Below are positions 6,954-14,882 of a stretch of DNA of 19,480 nt, piece after piece (within the stretch, counting starts at the first letter, position 1; every line of letters begins with the position of its first letter). Source of the stretch: Immundisolibacteraceae bacterium (GTDB lineage Bacteria > Pseudomonadota > Gammaproteobacteria > Immundisolibacterales > Immundisolibacteraceae); contig JAESTY010000014.1 in NCBI GenBank assembly GCA_016763355.1, forward strand, positions 1 to 19,480, read 5' to 3'. Made by a program: the position numbers and the translations under genes. A model generated the notes under the pieces. That model saw only the letters and a list, made by a program, of their open reading frames with translations, had not been told where the DNA came from and made no database searches.

Positions 6954-7849
6954 TACTGAGTTTTGTCCTCAACTAGGTTCATGGTCGATGAAATTTTCAT
7001 TAACAGTTTGAATTGATCGATTCCGGCGGGCAGAAACCCGGAACTACTAAGATTATCCAAAATTGTTTCATGTTCACCATCTACCGGATCCAGAGACAAA
7101 AAAACATCACGCAGCTGAGTTTTTAGGGTCTCATTTAGGGTGTTCTGAACTGCCCAGACATAGTCAGTATAAGGAGGTGTTTCCCATATTAGTCGTAAGT
7201 TATTTTTGGGAATTCGACCATCCTCAATCATTTTGCGAACAATGATCGGGTTAACCGCAACCAGGTCTACCTTGTTGTTGATCAGGTCGTAAATTGTTTG
7301 ATCATGTGGACCGGAATAGCGAACAGAAGAGAAGTACTTCTCCGGTGTTATTTGATGGATTTTGTCTAGAAAGTAGCGTGGCATCAGGTGGCCAGATGTT
7401 GAACGCCGGTTTCCGAAACTAAACCTGAGCCCTGCCAAATCTGAGATCTTTTCAGCGCTGCTATTTTTTTTAACCAGAAACCAACTGGTAAAGCGGGTAT
7501 CGATATCGCGCATTACCAATGGTTCTGCGTCGCTAAGCTGATGAGCCGTAATAAACCCAAATGCTCCAAACCGGGCCAGGTCGATCTCGCCGCTGGCGAA
7601 CAGCTCAACCAGCTCTCCATAGCTAGATGCGATCACTAGTTCTACTTCACGGTGTGATTCAGTTGCGATGAAATCGATAAGCGGTGAGTAGCGGCTGCGC
7701 AGTTCGGTTGAACTCTGGTCTGGCCCTACACCAACGCGCAATATGGTTGGTGAGTTTGTTTCTGGTTGTGTTGGCTGGACAAGTAGGTAGACGCCGATGA
7801 GTGAGGCGCAGATTAAGATTAACAAAATCAACCTGTTTGATTGCAGCAC
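6953..7849 (-). CDS. PhnD-like periplasmic substrate-binding protein
   Basis: This 298-residue protein begins at a GTG (7849-7847) behind GAGG. Residues 7-25 are a hydrophobic signal peptide or uncleaved anchor; C14 is not in a good lipobox (preceded by LI). The rest is a PhnD-type (phosphate/phosphonate ABC transporter) binding fold: LRVGVGPDQS (38-47), then GEIDLARFGAFGFI (87-100), the ligand-site loop FGNRRSTSGHLMPRYFL (145-161), SGPHDQTIYDLI (179-190) and KVDLVAVN (193-200). No permease or ATPase genes are nearby. The partner is the histidine kinase whose start overlaps this stop by one base. PhnD-like domains act as sensors in TtrS-type kinases, so a ligand-sensing rather than transport role is inferred. 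The ligand is unknown. Confidence 0.88.
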   Translation of the reverse strand: MLQSNRLILLILICASLIGVYLLVQPTQPETNSPTILRVGVGPDQSSTELRSRYSPLIDFIATESHREVELVIASSYGELVELFASGEIDLARFGAFGFITAHQLSDAEPLVMRDIDTRFTSWFLVKKNSSAEKISDLAGLRFSFGNRRSTSGHLMPRYFLDKIHQITPEKYFSSVRYSGPHDQTIYDLINNKVDLVAVNPIIVRKMIEDGRIPKNNLRLIWETPPYTDYVWAVQNTLNETLKTQLRDVFLSLDPVDGEHETILDNLSSSGFLPAGIDQFKLLMKISSTMNLVEDKTQ

Positions 7850-7908
7850 CGAATCTTATCCTCTGGAACATGGCGATTTTTTTTGTAGATTAGGATATCC
7901 CGACAGGC

Positions 7909-7944
7909 AAATAACGGCTACTGGCTGTGGCAGTCGGCTAGCCG
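7909..7944 (-). terminator. weak terminator-like hairpin after mgtE
   Basis: Reading the minus strand downstream of the mgtE stop, CGGCTA (7940-7935 within a CGGCTAGCCG palindrome) and ACTG can pair with CAGT and TAGCCG, with a bulge, followed by TTATTT (7914-7909). The T-run is interrupted, so it would be a leaky terminator separating mgtE from the PhnD-like gene. The palindrome alone could instead be a protein-binding site. Confidence 0.25.
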
Positions 7945-7981
7945 TGGGTTAGCTATCGAGTAGAGCATAAAGCAGCGATGC

Positions 7982-9256
7982 TCAGATTAGAGCGCTGGCC
8001 AACGCAAGCAGCAGTCCCATGCTGCAAACATCGGTAGCCGTGGTGACAAAAATGCTCGAAGCGGTAACCGGATCGGCACCGACTTTTTTTAACGCCATCG
8101 GCACTATAACGCCGGTGACACCGCTGAGCACGCAGGAGCCAATCATGGCGACCAACACCACCAGCGCCAGCAGTTCTGCATTACCGCCCTTGGCGCTGGC
8201 ATAAAAGAACATTGCCGAAGCCGCAATAATGCCAACCAGGAAACCGTTAGCGCAGCCGAGCACGGCTTCTTTTTTAACAATGGCACCCATATTTAATTCA
8301 GCGAATTCGCCCAGCGTTAGGCCACGCAGGGTCACGGCCAGAGATTGGCAGCCGGTGTTACCGGATTGTCCCGCCAGTACCGGCAAAAATGCAGCCAATA
8401 CCACGACTTGCTGAATGGTTTCTTCAAATAGTCCCACTACCAGGGCTGCCATAAAGGCAGTTAACAGATTGAGTTGTAGCCAGGGATGACGAAATTTCAG
8501 GCAGGTACGCCAGGGGGTGTTAATGGTCTCCCCCTGTTCGACTCCAACCATGCGACCGGGTCGGCTGATCAGCTCTACCCGGTGTTCTTCAAACAGGGTG
8601 TAACCGGGCACCAGGCCGATAAGCCGGTTGAGTTCATCGCAGACCGGGTAGACCGGGTAGTGGCGGTGAACCACTGCCTGCATGGCGTCGGTAATGCTGG
8701 TCTCGGCGTTTAGTGAGAAGGGATCTCGCAACATGATTTCTGTCAGCAGTTGATCAGCGTCGGCTAGCATCAGATCGCGCATGACCACCACGCCGTAAAA
8801 CTGTTCGACGTCGTCGATCACATAAACATAGGTAGGCAGCGCTGTTTTGGTGAGTTCGCGGATTCTGCTAATCGTCTCTTTTACCGTTTGGTCGTAATGG
8901 AAAACCGCGATCGGTTTTTGCATCACCCGGCCCACACTACCTGTCTCATATTGCTGATTTAACGTCCATCGATTGGCTAGCTGCTCAGTGATATCTGAGG
9001 CGATTTCAGATTGGCGCTGCTCCGGCAAGTAGGACAGAATTTTCATTGACAGCGAGGGCTCAACGGCTTCGAGCACCTGCACCAGTGCTTCATCGTCGTG
9101 CTTGTTAAGTAGCCCGGCCGCATCCATCGGTGCTCGGCGAATCACCGATTCCACCAGTTCGGAAACTATTACTTCTCGTTCTGTTTTCTGGTTCTGATTA
9201 GTAGAAGTATCTGCAGAATTCGGCTGCTGGTTTTGATTTTGTTGTTCGTTATCCAT
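7982..9256 (-). CDS. mgtE: MgtE-family magnesium transporter
   Basis: From the ATG at 9256-9254 this is 424 residues. Order: a Gln/Asn-rich start (1-24), a short MgtE N-terminal helical domain (about 28-103), paired CBS domains (about 105-222) that sense Mg2+ in the family, a connecting helix, and a five-helix membrane domain (about 258-424). Signatures are PVLAGQSGNTGCQ (292-304), MALKKVGADP (387-396) and FVTTATDVCSMG (403-414), whose D409 corresponds to the pore aspartate. An in-frame ATG at 9355 would add 33 residues but has no ribosome site; the chosen ATG has AGAG about 6 nt ahead and starts close to the MgtE domain. The N-terminal domain is shorter than in Thermus MgtE. It acts as a Mg2+-gated channel/transporter in the inner membrane. 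Confidence 0.9.
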   Translation of the reverse strand: MDNEQQNQNQQPNSADTSTNQNQKTEREVIVSELVESVIRRAPMDAAGLLNKHDDEALVQVLEAVEPSLSMKILSYLPEQRQSEIASDITEQLANRWTLNQQYETGSVGRVMQKPIAVFHYDQTVKETISRIRELTKTALPTYVYVIDDVEQFYGVVVMRDLMLADADQLLTEIMLRDPFSLNAETSITDAMQAVVHRHYPVYPVCDELNRLIGLVPGYTLFEEHRVELISRPGRMVGVEQGETINTPWRTCLKFRHPWLQLNLLTAFMAALVVGLFEETIQQVVVLAAFLPVLAGQSGNTGCQSLAVTLRGLTLGEFAELNMGAIVKKEAVLGCANGFLVGIIAASAMFFYASAKGGNAELLALVVLVAMIGSCVLSGVTGVIVPMALKKVGADPVTASSIFVTTATDVCSMGLLLALASALI

Positions 9257-9507
9257 AGCTGACTCTATAAAAACGGATTTGGAAGTACATAAAGAGCGAC
9301 TTAGATCGGTGAGCAACTTTTCTGCTGACCAATGTGGCGGCTGGGCTGAAGCCATCCATGCTAGCGCATTCAGGGAATAGAGCGTCAGTTGATTGGTCCG
9401 CGATTTGAGTTGAATCGTTTACTATAAGGTTCACTAATAGAGCAGATGGCTCTTACCATTTAATCGATAAAATCAGATTAGACTCAATTCAGGAGTGTGA
9501 ACGAAGT

Positions 9508-10275
9508 ATGGATCTTTCCAATGCGGTGGCGGTGATCAGTGGTGGTGCATCTGGGCTAGGCAATGCGGTGGCCCAACGGGTAATCGCCAGCGGTGGCGCA
9601 GCGGTTATGCTGGATGTGAACAAGGAACTCGGTGAACAGGCCAGTGCCGAGCTGGGCGAAAGGGCGCTGTTTCTTGCTACTGATGTGACTTCGGAACAGC
9701 AGGTTGATACGGCCTTTGCCACTGCAGTGGAAACCTTCGGCAAGGTTAACCTGGTGGTCAGTTGTGCCGGAGTGCTCGGTAATGGCATGACCCTGGGCCG
9801 GAAGGGCCCGATGGCTTTGGACAAGTTTGCCTCGGTGATTGGTATCAACCTGGTGGGTACTTTTAATCTGGCCCGTGGCGGGATTAACGTGATGCAGCAC
9901 AACGAACCGGATGCAGACGGCGAGCGTGGCGTGGTGGTTAATACCGCATCCGTGGCTGCATTTGAAGGTCAGATTGGTCAGGCAGCTTATGCGGCCTCGA
10001 AGGGTGGAGTGGTTGGGTTAACCCTGCCGCTGGCCAGAGAATTCGCCCGTCATGGTGTTCGGGTAATGGCGATTGCGCCGGGCCTGTTTATGACACCGAT
10101 GTTAGAATCTCTACCTGACGATGCGAAGCAGGCATTAGCGGCTTCGGTGCCTTTTCCAAAACGGCTTGGCGAGGCTAGCGAATTTGCTGACATGGTGGCA
10201 ACCATTGCCACTAATCGCATGCTCAACGGCGAAGTTATTCGCCTGGATGGCGCGGTACGGATGGAGCCTAAATAG
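9508..10275 (+). CDS. short-chain dehydrogenase, 3-hydroxyacyl-CoA dehydrogenase type 2-like
   Basis: This 255-residue Rossmann enzyme has the cofactor loop GGASGLG (residues 12-18), D36 after the second strand (favouring NAD+ over NADP+), the CAG motif (86-88) in place of NNAG, N114, and the catalytic set S148, Y161, K165 (YAASK). The C-terminal APGLF.TPM and the LDGAVRM ending match the HSD17B10/type 2 3-hydroxyacyl-CoA dehydrogenase subgroup, which oxidises 3-hydroxyacyl-CoA in beta-oxidation. The next two genes encode an acyl-CoA dehydrogenase and a crotonase, which supports that reading. AGGAG lies 12 nt before the ATG, somewhat far. A weak promoter TTGAAT (9410)/ACTAAT (9433) is possible upstream. 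Exact acyl-CoA specificity is unknown. Confidence 0.88.
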   Translation: MDLSNAVAVISGGASGLGNAVAQRVIASGGAAVMLDVNKELGEQASAELGERALFLATDVTSEQQVDTAFATAVETFGKVNLVVSCAGVLGNGMTLGRKGPMALDKFASVIGINLVGTFNLARGGINVMQHNEPDADGERGVVVNTASVAAFEGQIGQAAYAASKGGVVGLTLPLAREFARHGVRVMAIAPGLFMTPMLESLPDDAKQALAASVPFPKRLGEASEFADMVATIATNRMLNGEVIRLDGAVRMEPK

Positions 10276-10383
10276 ATCAGTAAACGATTGACTGACTCGA
10301 TTGTTTGATTGTTTGATTCTTCGATCCCTTGACCCGCCCATGCACCTTTATTGATGACTAGATAACCCGGTATTGAATCCACG

Positions 10384-12051
10384 ATGAGTGAAAAATTGAT
10401 TGGCGGCGGCTGGTTACAGACTGCTTCTTCTGTGACAGCTATTTTTACGGTTGAGCAGTTTGAGTCCGACCACATTGCCATGTTCGACACCGCTCGGCGC
10501 TTTTGTGATGAACAGGTCTGGCCACTGCAGGCCGAGATTGAGGCCAAAAAACCTGGCGTGATGGCCGGTTTGATGGATCAGGCATCAGAACTGGGTCTGA
10601 CCATGCTCGATATTCCAGAAGCCTATGAAGGGCTGGAACTACCGATGCCGGTGTCGATGCGGGTGCTGGAGAACACCGCCCGCGAACAGTCGATGATGCT
10701 CTCATTGATGGTGCAAAACGGTATTGGCTCTCTACCGGTGGTGTTGTTTGGTAACGAACAGCAGAAACAGGCCTGGTTGCCTGCGTTTGCCAGCGGCGAA
10801 AAACGCGGTTGTTACTGCTTGACCGAACCGGGGTCTGGTTCTGATGCGTTGGCGGCGGCCTCTACTGCGGTGCTCAGCGATGATGGCCAGCATTGGGTTC
10901 TAAACGGCACTAAACAATTTATTACTAATGCCGGCTTTGCTGATGTCGGTTTTGTGTTTGCCAAGGTGGTTGACGAAGTTGATGGCGCCAGCGGATTCAG
11001 CTGTTTCATCGTGCCATTGAATAGCCCCGGCGTTAGTCTGGGCGCCGAAGAGGACAAGCTTGGCATCAAGGGTTCTTCGACCCGCCAGGTGATCATGGAT
11101 AAAGCCCAGATCCCCCGGGAAAATGTGCTCGGCGAAATTGGTCGTGGTCATGTGATTGCTTTTAATATTCTTAACAACGGGCGCTATAAGCTCGGTGGCA
11201 CAGCCCTGGGTAGTGCCAAGTTTGCCTTTAATGCGGCGCTTGAATACGCGCAGCAGCGCAAGCAATTTGGTCAGCAGATAGCCGACTTTGGCATGATCAA
11301 ACGTAAAACCGGGCAGATGGTGGCGGACATTTTTGCGGTCGAGAGTGCTATCTATCGTGCGGTTGGCGATATGGAAGCGGATAGCCAGAGTCGGGGCAAT
11401 GATGCGGCGGCAAAGCTGGCATCGATGCAGAATTACGCGATGGAATGCTCAATCGCAAAAATTGCCGGTTCCGAATTACTGGCAGGCGTGGCCGATGAAT
11501 CATTGCAGATGTTCGGCGGTTATGGCTTTCTGGAAGAATACCCAGCGGCCAAGTATGTTCGCGATGCCCGTATCTCGCGGATCTACGAGGGCACCAATGA
11601 GATTAATCGCATTGTCATGCCCAGGACACTGCTGAAGAAAATCTCAGCAGGCGATATTGAGCTGGCTATAGGCACTGGCGACGACCCTGTGTCGGAAATG
11701 AAAAATAGCTTTGCAACCTGTTTCAACGCTGCCCGCGATCATTATGGCGATAGCAAAGGCTTTGATGCCAACCAGGAAGTGATGGCTAACCTGGCGGATA
11801 TGATGATTGCGATCTATCTGGCTGAATCAGCGATCTTAAGACTCTCGCAAATGCAGCGGGTTAAGCAGGTGCACACGGATTCAGTTGCATTAGTGACCCT
11901 GCAGTCAGTTGCGAAGGTTAATCAGCTCGCCGGAGAGTTGGCTGATCATTTGAAAATTGAGTCTCCCAATGCGACTGCTAACGGTGACTTGCTGGCACTG
12001 CGCCAGGCGATTGCTGATGCGGCCAATGAAGAAGGTTGTTACGCGCTTTAG
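10384..12051 (+). CDS. acyl-CoA dehydrogenase, long (VLCAD/ACAD9-like) form
   Basis: This is a 555-residue FAD enzyme that introduces the first double bond of acyl-CoA and passes electrons to ETF. The N-terminal helical domain (about 29-140) is followed by the beta domain with CYCLTEPGSGSDA (143-155) and FITNAG (179-184) for FAD and substrate. The C-terminal helical domain (about 255-415) has RKQFGQQIADF (292-302), MFGGYGF (376-382) and RISRIYEGTNEINR (396-409), where E402 sits at the usual catalytic-base position. An extra C-terminal helical region (about 420-555) resembles the extension of very-long-chain enzymes. The motif IGGGWLQTAS at residues 6-15 is typical of this subgroup and supports the ATG at 10384, though no Shine-Dalgarno is visible. 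It lies 108 nt after the SDR and 49 nt before the crotonase gene. Confidence 0.92.
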   Translation: MSEKLIGGGWLQTASSVTAIFTVEQFESDHIAMFDTARRFCDEQVWPLQAEIEAKKPGVMAGLMDQASELGLTMLDIPEAYEGLELPMPVSMRVLENTAREQSMMLSLMVQNGIGSLPVVLFGNEQQKQAWLPAFASGEKRGCYCLTEPGSGSDALAAASTAVLSDDGQHWVLNGTKQFITNAGFADVGFVFAKVVDEVDGASGFSCFIVPLNSPGVSLGAEEDKLGIKGSSTRQVIMDKAQIPRENVLGEIGRGHVIAFNILNNGRYKLGGTALGSAKFAFNAALEYAQQRKQFGQQIADFGMIKRKTGQMVADIFAVESAIYRAVGDMEADSQSRGNDAAAKLASMQNYAMECSIAKIAGSELLAGVADESLQMFGGYGFLEEYPAAKYVRDARISRIYEGTNEINRIVMPRTLLKKISAGDIELAIGTGDDPVSEMKNSFATCFNAARDHYGDSKGFDANQEVMANLADMMIAIYLAESAILRLSQMQRVKQVHTDSVALVTLQSVAKVNQLAGELADHLKIESPNATANGDLLALRQAIADAANEEGCYAL

Positions 12052-12100
12052 AATAGATAAAGGTTTTTTAGTTTCTTAAAAATCAATGGATTAATGCCAC

Positions 12101-12904
12101 ATGGATTACACGCTGATTAAATTCTCGGTTGCCGACCGAGTAGCCACATTAACCTTTAACCAGCCCGAGAGCATGAACGCGATCAGCTCTGAGCTGATGA
12201 TCGATGAAATTCTTGAAGTACTAGAGTCGATCCCCAAACGCGAAGATATCTCGGTGCTGATCATTACCGGCGAGGGCAAGGCGTTCTCGGCTGGTGGCAA
12301 CATTAAGGATATGGCCAAAAAAGAGGGCATCTTTGGTGGCACGCCATTAGAAGTGCAGCAAAAATACCGTACCGGTATTCAGCGCATTCCATTGTCGCTC
12401 TACAATCTAGAAGTGCCGGTTATTGCTGCGGTAAACGGTGCGGCAATTGGGGCTGGTTTTGATGTCAGCATGATGTGCGATATTCGGATTGCCTCGACTA
12501 AAGCCCGATTTGGCGAGACCTTTGTCAATCTGGGTATTATTCCTGGAGATGGCGGTGCCTGGTTTTTGCCTAAGGCACTGGGTCATCAACGTGCAGCCGA
12601 GCTGACTTTTACTGGTCGGTTGGTTAACGCGCCAGAAGCGCTGGATATTGGCATCGTGCTTGAGGTAGTTGAGCCGGAAGAACTGATGCCCCGTGTGCAA
12701 GCGTTAGCGAGTGAAATAGCCGCCAAACCACCGCAGGCGCTTCGTATTGCCAAGCGATTACTACGTGCTGGCCAGTCCACACCGCTACCAGAATTTCTGG
12801 ACATGTGTGCCACCCTGCAGGCCGGTTGCCATTTCAGTGCGGATCACGAAGAAGCCCTGAATGCATTTTTTGAAAAACGTCCCGGTAAATACATTGGTAA
12901 ATAG
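12101..12904 (+). CDS. crotonase-family protein (enoyl-CoA hydratase/isomerase-like) with non-canonical active site
   Basis: This 267-residue crotonase fold has the first oxyanion-hole segment AFSAGGNIKDM (61-71) and the second, NGAAIGAGFD (112-121), then MMCDIRIA and LGIIPGDGGAWFLP (144-157). Aligned to rat mitochondrial enoyl-CoA hydratase, the two catalytic glutamates E144 and E164 fall at D121 and F141 here, so at least one acid/base is missing. Nearby carboxylates are E139 and D150. CoA binding is likely; hydration is uncertain, and an isomerase or another crotonase reaction is possible. The sequence type FGETFVNLGIIPGDGG occurs in proteins usually labelled simply enoyl-CoA hydratase. 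It follows the acyl-CoA dehydrogenase gene, and the M50 protease starts 3 nt after its stop. Confidence 0.88.
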   Translation: MDYTLIKFSVADRVATLTFNQPESMNAISSELMIDEILEVLESIPKREDISVLIITGEGKAFSAGGNIKDMAKKEGIFGGTPLEVQQKYRTGIQRIPLSLYNLEVPVIAAVNGAAIGAGFDVSMMCDIRIASTKARFGETFVNLGIIPGDGGAWFLPKALGHQRAAELTFTGRLVNAPEALDIGIVLEVVEPEELMPRVQALASEIAAKPPQALRIAKRLLRAGQSTPLPEFLDMCATLQAGCHFSADHEEALNAFFEKRPGKYIGK

Positions 12905-12907
12905 TCG

Positions 12908-13570
12908 ATGGATTTAGGCCTGGTATTAGCCATACTGATTGGCGCGCCGCCGATTATTCTGGCGATCACCGTGCACGAGGCTGCTCATGCCTATGCCGCG
13001 GATGCACTCGGTGATAACACCGCCCGTCAGTTGGGTCGGGTGTCATTGAATCCGATCCGCCATATCGATCCTCTCGGTACCGTTGCCCTGCCGCTGTTTA
13101 TGCTCGCCACCACGGGCTTTATGTTTGGTTGGGCCAAACCGGTGCCGGTGCAGTTTGGACGGCTTAATAAACCTCAGCGCGACATGGCTTTGGTCGGGGG
13201 CGCTGGACCTGCCAGTAATTTATTAATGGCGATCTGCTGGGGATTGGTACTGAAGCTAGCCCTGCAGTTCAGTAGTGCTGGGTTGCCGATGTTGGTGTTA
13301 CAACAGATGGCCCAGGTCGGTGTGTCGATTAACCTGGTATTGATGATTTTAAATATGCTGCCGGTACCTCCATTAGATGGTAGCCGAGTGGTGGTGGGGT
13401 TTTTGAACCCCGTAAATGCGGTTAAATATTTGCAGCTGGAACGTCATTCCATGCTGATTATGATCGGTCTGGTGGTGTTGATGTATACAGGTGCGCTTAG
13501 TGCACTGCTGATACCATTACTTGAAACCGCCAAATTTGCCCTTTTTTCCCTGTTAGGAGTCCCCTATTGA
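12908..13570 (+). CDS. site-2 protease family (M50) membrane metalloprotease
   Basis: This is a 220-residue polytopic protein. The zinc motif HEAAH (H23-E24-x2-H27) lies in the first membrane helix, and the third zinc-site segment LNMLPVPPLDG (148-158, N149 and D157) lies in a later helix. Between them are LNPIRHIDPLGT (47-58) and GGAGPASNLL (97-106), both typical of the compact group that lacks PDZ or CBS domains. It is predicted to cut substrates within the inner membrane; its substrate is unknown. In many gammaproteobacteria this small M50 gene sits next to trpS, as here: its TGA overlaps the trpS TTG, so the two are probably co-expressed. Confidence 0.92.
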   Translation: MDLGLVLAILIGAPPIILAITVHEAAHAYAADALGDNTARQLGRVSLNPIRHIDPLGTVALPLFMLATTGFMFGWAKPVPVQFGRLNKPQRDMALVGGAGPASNLLMAICWGLVLKLALQFSSAGLPMLVLQQMAQVGVSINLVLMILNMLPVPPLDGSRVVVGFLNPVNAVKYLQLERHSMLIMIGLVVLMYTGALSALLIPLLETAKFALFSLLGVPY

Positions 13571-14784
13571 ACACATTGCCCGCCGCCAGTAATCGGGTTT
13601 TATCTGGCATGCGACCTACCGGTCGTTTGCATCTTGGTCATTACAACGGTGTGTTGAAAAACTGGCTAACCATGCAGCATGAATACCCCTGTTTTTTCTT
13701 TTCGGCGGACTGGCATGCGTTAACCACTCACTATGACGATACGGGTTCGATTGCGGATCACTCGCTGGATATGGTGGTCGACTGGCTGGCAGCCGGGGTT
13801 GAGCCGGGTAGCGCCACGCTATTCGTGCAGTCGCGGGTTCCGGAACATGCGGAGCTGCATTTACTGTTGTCAATGATCACCCCGCTGGGCTGGTTGGAGC
13901 GGGTGCCTACCTATAAAGATATGCAGGAGCAACTGCGCGAGAAGGACCTGGCAACTTACGGTTTTCTGGGTTATCCGTTGCTACAGGCGGCGGATATTTT
14001 GATTTATCGGGCTGGCCTGGTGCCGGTGGGTGAAGATCAGGTCGCCCATGTTGAACTGACTCGTGAAGTGGCCCGGCGTTTTAACCATATTTATGGTCGC
14101 GAAGCCGGTTACGAAGAGAAAGCTGAAGCGGCCATTAAGAAAATGGGCAAGAAGATTCAGCGCCGTTATCAGGACTATTGCCGTCTTTATCAGGAGCAGG
14201 GTGAACTCGAAGCCCTGGGTTTGGGTCAGGCGCTGGTGCAGGAACAGCAGAACCTTAGCGTGGGTGATAAAGAGCGCTTATATGGATACCTGGAAGGCGG
14301 CGGGGTGTCGATCTTGCCTGAACCCCAGGCGATGCTCACCGAGATATCGAAAATGCCAGGCCTGGACGGCCGCAAGATGTCCAAATCCTACAACAACACC
14401 ATCAAATTAAGGGATGACCCGGCGCAGGTAGAGGAGAAAGTTCGAAAAATGCCGACCGACCCGGCACGGGTGCGTCGCACTGATCCTGGCGATCCCGCCA
14501 AGTGTCCGGTTTGGGAATTCCACAAAATTTATACCGATGAGTCGGTCCATCAATGGGTGCAGGAAGGTTGTCGCAGTGCCGGTATCGGTTGTGTTGAATG
14601 TAAACAACCGGTGATCGATGCGTTGAAGGTTGATCTAGCCGGATTTGCTGAGCGGGCAGCGCCCTATGAAGATGACCCTGAACTGGTCAGGCAGATTGTT
14701 GCCGATGGCTGTGAGGTCGCTCGGGATGAAGCCCGTGAGACATTGGTAGAGGTTCGTAAGGCGATTGGCCTGTCATATCGATAA
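13567..14784 (+). CDS. trpS: tryptophanyl-tRNA synthetase
   Basis: This 405-residue class I synthetase charges tRNA-Trp. The HIGH signature is HLGH (22-25), preceded by SGMRPTGRL, and the KMSKS loop is at 270-274. Tryptophan-site segments PLLQAADIL (137-145) and GEDQVAHVEL (155-164) are present. The start is TTG 13567, overlapping the protease TGA, and is fixed by AGGAG at 13555-13559 (7-nt spacing). Compared with the roughly 334-residue E. coli enzyme there is an extra charged, helical stretch between about 183 and 248 (EEKAEAAIKK...SVGDKERLYGY) just before the KMSKS region. Similar long TrpRS forms are known in some gammaproteobacteria; the role of the insert is unclear. Confidence 0.97.
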   Translation: MNTLPAASNRVLSGMRPTGRLHLGHYNGVLKNWLTMQHEYPCFFFSADWHALTTHYDDTGSIADHSLDMVVDWLAAGVEPGSATLFVQSRVPEHAELHLLLSMITPLGWLERVPTYKDMQEQLREKDLATYGFLGYPLLQAADILIYRAGLVPVGEDQVAHVELTREVARRFNHIYGREAGYEEKAEAAIKKMGKKIQRRYQDYCRLYQEQGELEALGLGQALVQEQQNLSVGDKERLYGYLEGGGVSILPEPQAMLTEISKMPGLDGRKMSKSYNNTIKLRDDPAQVEEKVRKMPTDPARVRRTDPGDPAKCPVWEFHKIYTDESVHQWVQEGCRSAGIGCVECKQPVIDALKVDLAGFAERAAPYEDDPELVRQIVADGCEVARDEARETLVEVRKAIGLSYR

Positions 14785-14882
14785 GGAATTACAGTTAGGT
14801 TAAATGCTTTGGAACTGGCCGATGGGCAGTTTGGCTAATCAGCAGTCAATGACCGGCAATGAATAACTGGGAGAGGTGATGA

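Noticed and set aside
9257..9355. 33-residue N-terminal extension of MgtE from the ATG at 9355
   Set aside because: No Shine-Dalgarno precedes it, while the ATG at 9256 has one and leads directly into the MgtE domain; the longer form is not excluded.
9489..9902. 137-codon minus-strand frame antisense to the SDR gene
   Set aside because: Its Ser/Thr/Pro/Ala composition is what the complement of a well-conserved SDR frame gives; the SDR motifs are unambiguous.
10276..10383. Short repeats of TTTGATTG around 10303-10320
   Set aside because: Only two to three imperfect copies in an AT-rich spacer; not enough for a repeat array.
10050..10547. 165-codon minus-strand frame across the SDR/acyl-CoA dehydrogenase junction
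   Set aside because: It covers two clear plus-strand genes on the opposite strand and shows no domain or ribosome site.
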